A DNA stretch of 11,880 nt, from assembly GCA_023428515.1 (NCBI GenBank), contig JAEYXI010000360.1, forward strand, positions 1 through 11,880, in the 5' to 3' direction. The stretch comes from Pseudomonadota bacterium (GTDB lineage Bacteria; Pseudomonadota; Alphaproteobacteria; Rhizobiales; Rhizobiaceae). The translations under genes and the position numbers were made by a program. Positions 1-5,397 of this stretch are shown piece after piece (position 1 is the stretch's first letter; every line of letters starts with the position of its first letter). The notes under the pieces are model-generated. The model worked only from the letters and a program-made list of their open reading frames with translations. It did no database searches and was not told the DNA's origin.

Positions 1-1
1 C

Positions 2-478
2 TTCTCCAATGAAGAGGCCGCCGAGATCCTCGATGCCACCGAAGAGGAATTCGCTGAGCTGCTCGCCCAGGCGAGCACCGAAATCTCGCGGCAGGTGGCG
101 ACCGACATCCTGATCATTGAGGACGAGCCGCTGATCGCGATGGATATCGAGCAGATGGTGGAGAGCCTTGGCCACCGCGTCGTCGGCACGGCGCGCACCC
201 ATGCCGAGGCGACCGCCATGTTCAAGAACTCGCGCGCCAAGATGATCCTCGCCGACATCCAGCTGGCCGACGGCAGCTCCGGCATCGACGCGGTCAACGA
301 GATCCTGACCACGGCTTCCGTGCCGGTGATCTTCATCACCGCATTCCCCGAGCGCCTGCTGACGGGTGAAAGGCCGGAGCCGGCCTTCCTGGTGACGAAA
401 CCCTTCAATCCCGACATGGTGAAGGCGCTGATCAGCCAGGCGCTCTTCTTCGACCGGCAGGCCAAGGCCGCAGCCTGA
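2..478 (+). CDS. phyR: General stress response regulator PhyR (5' end outside window)
   Basis: This is the C-terminal 158 residues of PhyR, the anti-anti-sigma factor of the alphaproteobacterial general stress response. In the family, a phosphorylated receiver releases the N-terminal sigma-like domain, which binds the anti-sigma factor NepR and frees EcfG. The frame is open from base 2. The first ~31 codons encode the end of the sigma4-like helix-turn-helix (EEAAEIL, then EISRQ), followed without a break by a receiver domain. Receiver landmarks are the acidic pair E40/D41, the phospho-acceptor D85 ([10 protein letters not shown], codon 254-256), T113 in FITAFPE, and K133 in VTKPF. A GTG at 95 could be mistaken for a start and give a stand-alone 127-aa receiver, but the in-frame sigma-like residues before it argue strongly against that. 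A strong terminator follows 20 bases after the stop. nepR and ecfG usually lie beside phyR, so they are probably upstream of the window. Confidence 0.93.
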   Translation, partial: FSNEEAAEILDATEEEFAELLAQASTEISRQVATDILIIEDEPLIAMDIEQMVESLGHRVVGTARTHAEATAMFKNSRAKMILADIQLADGSSGIDAVNEILTTASVPVIFITAFPERLLTGERPEPAFLVTKPFNPDMVKALISQALFFDRQAKAAA

Positions 479-498
479 AAACACAGGGACACCGGGTG

Positions 499-525
499 AA
501 AAGGCCGCCACGTGGCGGCCTTTTT
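499..525 (+). terminator. Rho-independent terminator of phyR
   Basis: A perfect 26-base palindrome (499-524): stem GGCCGCC at 503-509, loop ACGT, stem GGCGGCC at 514-520, flanked by AAAA on the left and TTTTT at 521-525. It ends the phyR transcript just before the next promoter. The symmetric A/T flanks mean it could also stop antisense transcription. Confidence 0.9.
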
Positions 526-537
526 ATTGGCCCTTCC

Positions 538-563
538 GGAACAAACTTCGGAATGCGCCGTTT
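538..563 (+). promoter_or_regulatory. Sigma-EcfG (RpoE2-type) promoter for the DUF1328 gene
   Basis: The -35 element GGAAC is at 538-542 and the -10 element CGTT at 559-562, with 18 bases between GGAAC and TT. This matches the published rhizobial general-stress consensus (GGAAC, 18-19 bases, TT). It begins 13 bases after the phyR terminator and ends 31 bases before the ATG at 594, a normal leader length. It is a sequence match only. Confidence 0.75.
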
Positions 564-593
564 CCGACGCATCAGAATTTGAGGAGATTGATC

Positions 594-758
594 ATGCTTT
601 ACTGGGCGCTAGTTTTTCTTGTCGTCGCCATCATCGCCGGAGCGCTCGGCTTCGGCGGCATCGCCGGAACCTCCGCGGGAATCGCGCAGATCCTGTTCTT
701 CGTGTTCCTGGCATTCCTCGTGATTTCGCTCCTGGCCGGCCTGTTCCGCAGAGCGTGA
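594..758 (+). CDS. DUF1328 / UPF0391 (YtjA-like) small membrane protein
   Basis: A 54-residue, almost wholly hydrophobic protein that begins [20 protein letters not shown], the hallmark of the DUF1328/UPF0391 family (E. coli YtjA). Two membrane segments are predicted, about residues 4-22 and 31-50, separated by a short Gly/Ala/Ser turn, and the C-terminus ends in FRRA. Its length is typical of the family. The ATG follows a good GAGGAG ribosome site (581-586). The biochemical role of the family is unknown. Such genes are often stress-induced in alphaproteobacteria, and the sigma-EcfG-type promoter just upstream fits that here. It is the first gene after phyR, which strengthens the link to the general stress response. 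Confidence 0.92.
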   Translation: MLYWALVFLVVAIIAGALGFGGIAGTSAGIAQILFFVFLAFLVISLLAGLFRRA

Positions 759-955
759 AGAGACGGGCAAATCTCAGATGCTGGAAGCCGCACCCCTCAA
801 TCGGTTTCCAGTTGCCGCCGGGCAGGGCTTTCCAACGGAGCTCTGTCCGGCGGACCTTTTTCAGGGGTCCTTAAGGCAGATCGTACACCAATAGCGTTTT
901 GGTCTCCATCAGGAGACGAACAGTCCGGTCCGGCGCGCAATCACGGATCCAGATC

Positions 956-2011
956 ATGAAGTCAGCATCCGGGGGAGACAGCAGCAGAGACGGGATACCG
1001 GCGGCCAGCCGTTCCTCGACGGGCAGGGCCGCGGAAACAGCGTTCGGCTTGCTGCGCGCGCTTAGCAATACGGCCGTTTCCGTGGTCTACCAGGACACCG
1101 AACTGCGCGTGGAGTGGGCGCAAAACGTGCCGGCCGCATGGTCGTCCGGCAGCATAGACGGCATGACCGATCACGACTTCCTGCCGCCGGACGTCGCCGA
1201 TACCGTCGTCGCTGCCAAGCGGGCGATCCTTTCAAAGGGAGGCCGCGACCGCCTGGAAATCTGCATTCCCGGCATCCCGGGAGAACGGGAAGATCAATGG
1301 TTCGAACTCTGGGTCGATGCGAACCCGGCGCCTGACGGTCAGGTGCAGGGCATCGTCACCACAGCCATCGAGACCAGCGAGCAGAAACGACGCGAGCAGA
1401 CGTTGCGGGTCCTGCTGCGCGAGGTAAGCCACCGCTCGCGCAATCTCCTCGCCATCATCCAGAGCATCGCCACGCAGACCGGGCGCCATTCGTCGACGAT
1501 CGATGAATTCCTCACCCGCTTCCAGGGACGGCTCCAGTCGCTCGCCTCATCGCAGGACCTGGTCACCTCGTCGAACTGGCGCGGCGCCGATCTCGGCGAA
1601 CTCGTGCTTGAACAGGTCTCGCGCTACACCTCGACGCCGCGCCAAGCCGTACACCTGAAGGGCGAAAAACCGTGGCTCAATCCGAATGCCGCCCTGCATG
1701 TGGGCCTGGCTTTGCACGAACTCGTGGCAAATTCGGTGAGCTACGGCGCGCTGTCGAAGCCTGGGGGCCATGTCGCGCTGACGGCGGATCTCGAACCGGA
1801 TGCGGCCGGGCATGCGTCCTTGCTCCTGACCTGGCATGAGAAGGTCGGCGCCGCGGCGGGCGAACCGGCCATGCGCGAAAAGCGGTTCGGCAGCGTCGCC
1901 CTCGAACGCGTGGTGCCGGCTTCGCTCAACGGAAGCGCCAGCCTGAAGATCGAGAAGGGCGTTCTCGACTACAGGCTCGTCATCCCGTTTGGAAATTTCG
2001 AGACGGATTAG
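956..2011 (+). CDS. Soluble PAS-HWE histidine kinase, possible PhyR kinase
   Basis: A 351-aa cytoplasmic sensor kinase with no membrane segment or signal peptide. Residues ~30-145 look like a PAS-type sensor (VVYQDTELRVEW, DHDFLPPD, then VTTAIETSEQKR leading into the kinase). The HWE dimerisation box has the phospho-accepting H159 in EVSHRSRNLL. The ATPase domain has the N-box ALHELVAN (H254, N259), the diagnostic W-x-E as TWHE (W293, E295), and a late glycine motif RFGSVALERV. HWE kinases are the known class of PhyR phosphodonors, and phyR lies just upstream, so PhyR is a reasonable partner, though this is inference. The start is uncertain. A TTG at 899 would add 19 residues but has no ribosome site. 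The ATG at 956 has only a weak GGATC. The frame is closed upstream by TAA at 872. A strong terminator follows the stop. Confidence 0.9.
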   Translation: MKSASGGDSSRDGIPAASRSSTGRAAETAFGLLRALSNTAVSVVYQDTELRVEWAQNVPAAWSSGSIDGMTDHDFLPPDVADTVVAAKRAILSKGGRDRLEICIPGIPGEREDQWFELWVDANPAPDGQVQGIVTTAIETSEQKRREQTLRVLLREVSHRSRNLLAIIQSIATQTGRHSSTIDEFLTRFQGRLQSLASSQDLVTSSNWRGADLGELVLEQVSRYTSTPRQAVHLKGEKPWLNPNAALHVGLALHELVANSVSYGALSKPGGHVALTADLEPDAAGHASLLLTWHEKVGAAAGEPAMREKRFGSVALERVVPASLNGSASLKIEKGVLDYRLVIPFGNFETD

Positions 2012-2084
2012 GCCGGGATCGGCCTTGGGACCAGATCGTCGCCGAGGGCGAAAAAGCGACTCCCGTTTCCCGTGTCGCTCAAGG

Positions 2085-2111
2085 AAAAGCCGGCCTTGCG
2101 GCCGGCTTTTT
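2085..2111 (+). terminator. Rho-independent terminator of the PAS-HWE kinase gene
   Basis: A perfect 10-bp stem, AAAAGCCGGC (2085-2094) with GCCGGCTTTT (2101-2110), closes a CTTGCG loop. It runs into a TTTTT tract at 2107-2111. It lies 74 bases after the kinase stop codon and ends the transcript before the next promoter. Confidence 0.9.
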
Positions 2112-2227
2112 ATGCGCCGGACAAACGGAGGGAAACGTGGCCGGTGCGTGCCGTCGTTGAAAGGGTCGACGGCTTCGTTGCAACGCCGGCTGGACCATAA
2201 AGTTCCACGGCTTTTGCGCCTCGCAAG

Positions 2228-2252
2228 GGAACATTCGCGCGCCTGCGGCATT
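2228..2252 (+). promoter_or_regulatory. Probable sigma-EcfG promoter for the 54-aa membrane protein gene
   Basis: GGAAC at 2228-2232, then 18 bases, then TT at 2251-2252. The base before TT is A (CATT) rather than the preferred G, so this is the weakest of the three matches in the window. It ends 28 bases before the ATG at 2281. Confidence 0.5.
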
Positions 2253-2280
2253 CATGCGCGGGGGACGCCAGGAGGATGCA

Positions 2281-2445
2281 ATGGTCGCCGAAATACAGAA
2301 GCTCGAAACCGCCGCCCGCATGGCGATGGGACATTTCGAGGATCCGATCGGCGCAACGTCCGCGAAACCGCGATACCGCCTGCCCCGCCCGGCATATGCG
2401 CTGCTGGCGCTTGCCGTTATAGGGCTGGCGATCGTGCTCTTCTGA
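2281..2445 (+). CDS. Hypothetical 54-aa C-terminally anchored membrane protein
   Basis: No named family is recognised. The protein has a polar, amphipathic N-terminal half (MVAEIQKLETAARMAMGHF), a Pro/Arg/Lys-rich linker (KPRYRLPRP, ~29-37), and one membrane helix at the very C-terminus (~38-54, YALLALAVIGLAIVLF). This suggests a single-pass protein with its N-terminus in the cytoplasm. The ATG has a strong AGGAGG ribosome site at 2270-2275, which favours it over an in-frame ATG at 2254 that has no comparable site. A candidate sigma-EcfG promoter lies just upstream. The gene sits alone between the kinase terminator and the next promoter. No clear terminator follows, only a hairpin without a T tract at 2508-2530. 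It was judged real from the ribosome site, promoter and protein composition. Confidence 0.72.
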   Translation: MVAEIQKLETAARMAMGHFEDPIGATSAKPRYRLPRPAYALLALAVIGLAIVLF

Positions 2446-2507
2446 GCCAACTCAAGAAAGCAAATCTGTTCGCCCCAACTGCGACAGGAGGGTCAAGTTC
2501 GGACAAG

Positions 2508-2530
2508 TCATCGTTTCCCCGCAACGATGA
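2508..2530. repeat. Hairpin in spacer, 8-bp stem
   Basis: TCATCGTT (2508-2515) pairs with AACGATGA (2523-2530) around a 7-base C-rich loop. There is no following T tract, so it is not a classical terminator. It may attenuate or protect the 3' end of the 54-aa gene transcript. The rest of the 2446-2704 spacer holds only the promoter listed next. Confidence 0.4.
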
Positions 2531-2631
2531 ATTCGTCGAACCCGGCCTGCCTCTTACTTGTCTTTCGCCAGATATATCATCCGGATTCCAAGAGCTTCGT
2601 GCGTATCCGACCTTCAAAGACCAGTACAGCC

Positions 2632-2657
2632 GGAACCATCGCGCCACCCATTGCGTT
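2632..2657 (+). promoter_or_regulatory. Sigma-EcfG (RpoE2-type) promoter for the 97-aa gene
   Basis: GGAAC at 2632-2636 and CGTT at 2654-2657, with 19 bases between GGAAC and TT. This is a full match to the rhizobial general-stress promoter consensus. It ends 47 bases before the ATG at 2705 and probably also drives the lipoprotein gene at 3100, because no terminator lies between the two. Confidence 0.75.
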
Positions 2658-2704
2658 TTTGGTTCTTGAGAGGGGTCGTTCTCTCTGTGCGAGAGGTGAC
2701 TGCC

Positions 2705-2998
2705 ATGGAACACATAGCTGCCTTGCTACTGATAGTCGGATGCTCGGACGATCTGGCACAATGCCGCGAACTGGCGCCGCCGGTAGGCGTCTACGAGACG
2801 GTTGAAGAGTGCGAAGGCGACCTGCAGCCGTCCATCAGCCTATTCACCACCAAGCATCCTCAGGTCTTCGGCCAGTGCGTCGAAGTCGATCCGGCAGTGG
2901 AGGAAGAAGATGCCGAACTCGTTTGGGACGTCAAGCCGGACGGTACGCTCTATGCCATGATCGAAGTGCCCGAAATCATGATTGCATCGAAGCCGTAA
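2705..2998 (+). CDS. Conserved-type hypothetical protein, 97 aa, probably exported, four cysteines
   Basis: The product begins with a short hydrophobic stretch (MEHIAALLLIVGC). This is followed by CSDDLAQCREL, an acidic centre (VEECEGDL; VEEEDAELVWDV) and a C-terminus EIMIASKP. Cysteines are at 13, 20, 36 and 58, with no CxxC redox motif. The N-terminal hydrophobic run has no preceding positive charge, so export is possible but not a textbook signal peptide. C13 is preceded by LIVG, which loosely resembles a lipobox. The look is of a small rhizobial hypothetical family, but no function can be assigned. The ATG is supported by GAGAGGTG at 2691-2698; in-frame GTGs at 2687 and 2696 are alternatives. 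A strong sigma-EcfG-type promoter lies upstream, implying stress induction. The next gene starts 101 bases on, probably in the same transcript. Confidence 0.8.
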   Translation: MEHIAALLLIVGCSDDLAQCRELAPPVGVYETVEECEGDLQPSISLFTTKHPQVFGQCVEVDPAVEEEDAELVWDVKPDGTLYAMIEVPEIMIASKP

Positions 2999-3099
2999 AG
3001 CCGCGAAAAAGACTATCTTAGCCAAGAATGATTTCCGGCACGCAAAAACCGCCACTGCGTGCTAAGAAGCGGGCGGGACGACCAACTGAGGAGCCTCAT

Positions 3100-3351
3100 A
3101 TGAGAAAGACTATCTTTGCCGTTGCCGCCTTGATGGCGCTGGCCGGCTGCACGACTGCCGAAAACGACGCCGCGCTCGGCGGTCTGGCAGGCGCGGCAAT
3201 CGGCGGTATCGCGACGGGCGACGCAGGCGGCGCGATCGTCGGCGGCGTTGTCGGCGCTGCCTCCGGCGTGCTGATCGGCAAGGCGACCCGGCAGGGCTGG
3301 TGCCGCTATCGCGACCGCCACGGCCGTATCTATGAGGCTCGCTGCCGCTAA
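3100..3351 (+). CDS. Glycine-zipper outer-membrane-type lipoprotein, 83 aa
   Basis: A typical lipoprotein signal peptide (MRKTIFAVAALMALAGC) has lipobox LAGC with the acylated cysteine at 17. The mature part has a glycine-zipper segment (~26-60, repeated GG/GA spacings such as GGLAGAAIGG and GGVVGAASG). It ends in a basic, cysteine-containing tail (WCRYRDRHGRIYEARCR, Cys 68 and 82) that may form a disulfide. Small glycine-zipper lipoproteins of this kind (SlyB/YMGG-like) sit in the envelope and are often stress-linked, but their exact role is unknown. The ATG has GAGGAG at 3088-3093. No separate promoter is evident, so it probably depends on the one at 2632. A terminator follows. Confidence 0.9.
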   Translation: MRKTIFAVAALMALAGCTTAENDAALGGLAGAAIGGIATGDAGGAIVGGVVGAASGVLIGKATRQGWCRYRDRHGRIYEARCR

Positions 3352-3396
3352 AAGCGGCGCCGGCAGGCGGCGAAGGCAGCCAACGGACGTAAAAAC

Positions 3397-3435
3397 AAGG
3401 TCATCCCGGCTGCCCGCCGGGGTGGCCTTTCTTTG
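3397..3435. terminator. Bidirectional terminator between convergent genes
   Basis: A 13-bp stem with two G-U pairs: 3397-3409 pairs with 3417-3429, loop CTGCCCG. On the + strand it is followed by TTTCTTT. On the - strand the stem is followed by GTTTTT, read from AAAAAC at 3391-3396. It can therefore end both the lipoprotein transcript and the CHASE-kinase transcript that runs the other way. Confidence 0.8.
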
Positions 3436-3459
3436 TCCGGCTTAGCTTATCCAGTTTGT

Positions 3460-5061
3460 TCAGCCGGCCCGGCCGCCAAGCGGTATTTCGATCTCGATAT
3501 GCAACCCGTCCGCCCGGTAGTCGCGCCGGATGGTGCCTTTCAGTTCCCGGGTGATGTTCATGTCGATCAGCCTTGTGCCGAAGCCCGGCTTCTCAGGCGG
3601 GTTCACCGCCACGCTGCTCGCCTCCCGCCAGGACAGCGCCAGCATGTCGCCCTGGTCCTGGAGCCGCCACTCGACTTTCAGCGCGTCGGTCGTGTTGCCG
3701 GTTTCGCCGTATTTCAGGGCGTTGGTGGCCAGTTCGTGAAAGGTAAGGCCGAGCGCCTGGGTCGCCGTCTCCGACAGCATGACCCGCGGGCCGCTAAGCA
3801 CGCCGTCCGGCAGTTCCTTGCCGAAGACCTGTGCAAGTTCGATGCGCAGCAGTTCGCCGAGATCGGCCTTCTGCCAGCGTGAGCGGGTCAGCATGTCCTG
3901 CGAAGCGGCCATCGCTTGCAGCCGTGCCGAGAAAGAGTCCTGGAATTCACCGATATCCTTGGCGTTGGCAGCCGTCTGACGCGCGATCGCCAGCACACGG
4001 GTGATCGAGTTCTTGATGCGATGCTTCATCTCCTGGAGCATCAAATCCTTCTCGAGAAGGCTGTTTTCCGCGTTCTCCTGCAGCTTCGACTTCGCATCGT
4101 AGGCGCGCGACTGGTAACGCTGCAGCAGCGCGATCGCCAGCGCGAGCAACAGGCCGAAAAGGCCGAGCACCACCGGGATCACCGGGGAGGACGGGCGCGT
4201 GAAGTCTGCCGTCGGCCGGAATTCTATGGTCCATGGCCGCCCGGCGACGAGCAACTGGCGGGCGGTTGCCAGACCCATGGCGGAAGCCGGCTCGATCGCC
4301 GATTGGAAGAGCAGGTTGGCGTCCTCTCCGGCGCCGTCGAACACCCGGGCGTTGATGGGCAGCGCTGGGAATTTGTCCAGTGCGGACTTGACGAGTTCCT
4401 GGGTGCGGAATGCCGCAAAAAGCATGCCGATCGGCTGGCTTTCGGGCGCACCCGGCCGCTCGAGCGTCGAGAACAGCAGAAAGCCGGGAGAAGCCGGCGC
4501 GCCGATCTGCGGCCCGAGCACCACGCGGCCCGTCGCCCGCAATTCACCCGTCTCGATCGCGGCAAGGATCGCTTCGCGCGCCTGCGGGTCGGTGAACATG
4601 TCGTAGCCGATGCCCGTCATCCTGGCCCGGTCGAGTGGCTCGATCAGCAGCACCGGCATGCGCCAGTCACCGTCCGATGCAGCCGGAAAGATCGGCTTCT
4701 CGACGTTCAGCCGCTCGCTGATCGCGCGTTCGAGTTGGACCTCCTCGCCGGGCTTGCCCACGCCGAGAAGGCCGAGCGACTGCAATCCCTCGAAATTCTT
4801 GTCGACCTGAAGCGCCTCGAAATAGGTCCTGAACTCGCCGCCGGTCACCTGCCCGGCACGGGCGGTGAAGAAGGCGTCCGTTTCGCGCAACAGCGACAGG
4901 TGCAGGTCGACCCGGCTCTGGATGCGGTTCAGCGCGTCGTCAGCCGTCGCCTCGAACTTGATGCGGGTCGCCTCTTCGGCGGCGCGATAGGCGAAACCGG
5001 CCATCGCCAGACTGGCGAGAGCTACAGCTGCAAAGGCGACAATGGGATAATGCTTTTTCAA
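3460..5061 (-). CDS. Membrane CHASE-domain HWE histidine kinase
   Basis: A 533-aa sensor kinase. TM1 is at ~6-25 and TM2 at ~293-314. They enclose an extracytoplasmic CHASE domain (~40-250) with the family signature MPVLLIEPLDRA...GIGYDMF. CHASE domains sense small extracellular ligands, unknown here. After TM2 comes a short coiled linker (YDAKSKLQENAENSLLEK) and an HWE kinase core: H347 in LQEMKHRIKN, N-box TFHELATN (H442, N447), W-x-E as SWRE (W478, E480), and PGFGTRLID near the end. The initiation codon appears to be TTG at 5061. No in-frame ATG precedes it before a TAA, and the next in-frame Met falls inside TM1. A short upstream frame (ATG at 5078) ends in a TGA that overlaps this TTG. 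No receiver gene is adjacent. As an HWE kinase it could feed PhyR, encoded about 3 kb away, but that is inference. Confidence 0.93.
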   Translation of the reverse strand: MKKHYPIVAFAAVALASLAMAGFAYRAAEEATRIKFEATADDALNRIQSRVDLHLSLLRETDAFFTARAGQVTGGEFRTYFEALQVDKNFEGLQSLGLLGVGKPGEEVQLERAISERLNVEKPIFPAASDGDWRMPVLLIEPLDRARMTGIGYDMFTDPQAREAILAAIETGELRATGRVVLGPQIGAPASPGFLLFSTLERPGAPESQPIGMLFAAFRTQELVKSALDKFPALPINARVFDGAGEDANLLFQSAIEPASAMGLATARQLLVAGRPWTIEFRPTADFTRPSSPVIPVVLGLFGLLLALAIALLQRYQSRAYDAKSKLQENAENSLLEKDLMLQEMKHRIKNSITRVLAIARQTAANAKDIGEFQDSFSARLQAMAASQDMLTRSRWQKADLGELLRIELAQVFGKELPDGVLSGPRVMLSETATQALGLTFHELATNALKYGETGNTTDALKVEWRLQDQGDMLALSWREASSVAVNPPEKPGFGTRLIDMNITRELKGTIRRDYRADGLHIEIEIPLGGRAG

Positions 5062-5113
5062 TCGCCAGTCCGGTTCATGCCCCGGGGCCCTTTATTGACG
5101 TTCGGCCACGCCG

Positions 5114-5143
5114 ATACAACGCAAAATTCAAAGAGCATCTCAA
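5114..5143 (-). promoter_or_regulatory. Candidate housekeeping promoter for the CHASE-HWE kinase
   Basis: On the - strand, TTGAGA (5143-5138) is followed by 18 bases and TTGTAT (5119-5114). This gives a leader of roughly 45 bases before the TTG start. The match is moderate. Confidence 0.35.
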
Positions 5144-5226
5144 ACCGGTGTAGCGGATGGGTTTTGCTGGTCGAGATGGCTTTGGCCCTGTGCCCGCGGT
5201 GACCAATTCTTCACATCCGAATGAAA

Positions 5227-5245
5227 TTTTTCGGGACTCGAAAAA
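5227..5245. promoter_or_regulatory. Candidate operator: 7-bp dyad TTTTTCG / CGAAAAA
   Basis: TTTTTCG (5227-5233) and CGAAAAA (5239-5245) are perfect inverted arms around GGACT. ROK regulators such as NagC and Mlc bind AT-rich dyads with T-run and A-run half-sites, so this may be an autoregulatory site of the ROK gene. It is centred about 160 bases upstream of that start codon. Its place between two divergent genes suits a shared operator. A chance dyad cannot be excluded. Confidence 0.4.
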
Positions 5246-5246
5246 A

Positions 5247-5340
5247 CATTGTTTTGGCCTCTTTCCGGATCAATATTCATTCATGCCTGCGCCATGGACA
5301 AGAATGAATGGCTTGGCAAGGCGCGAGCGGCATTGTTTTG
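5247..5340. repeat. Pair of 10-base direct repeats CATTGTTTTG
   Basis: Exact copies at 5247-5256 and 5331-5340, 84 bases start to start (eight turns at 10.5 bp per turn). Between them lies an 8-bp inverted repeat, ATTCATTC (5275-5282) and GAATGAAT (5302-5309). These may be protein-binding sites in the ROK promoter region. Function is unproven. Confidence 0.4.
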
Positions 5341-5397
5341 TCAGTTAGGGTCAGGCGTTGAGTCCATGGCGCCGCTGCCGGAGGAGGCAAATAGCAG

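Larger units (their letters stand above)
5062..5397. other. Divergent intergenic region between CHASE-HWE kinase and ROK regulator
   Basis: A 336-base non-coding spacer, AT-rich in its centre (5200-5290). No credible gene was found in it. It holds a candidate promoter for the kinase, a 19-base dyad, a pair of 10-base direct repeats, an 8-bp inverted repeat, and the GGAGGAGG ribosome site (5380-5387) of the ROK gene. No GGAAC-type general-stress promoter was found here in either direction. Confidence 0.7.

Noticed and set aside
95..478. Stand-alone 127-aa response regulator starting at GTG 95
   Set aside because: The same frame is open to the window edge and encodes the sigma-like end of PhyR, so 95 is an internal codon.
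869..876. CCTTAAGG palindrome before the PAS-HWE kinase
   Set aside because: Eight-base palindromes are common by chance, and nothing around it supports a binding site.
1547..2251. 234-aa open frame on the - strand
   Set aside because: It runs antisense through the HWE kinase and its terminator, with no ribosome site or domain.
2558..2704. Upstream extension of the 97-aa gene to 2558
   Set aside because: The extension would cover the sigma-EcfG-type promoter at 2632. The hydrophobic N-terminus and the ribosome site fit the ATG at 2705.
3916..5202. 428-aa open frame on the + strand
   Set aside because: It lies antisense to the CHASE-HWE kinase, whose domains are clear. Its product is rich in R, H, Q and G with no recognisable domain, as expected of a shadow frame in GC-rich DNA.
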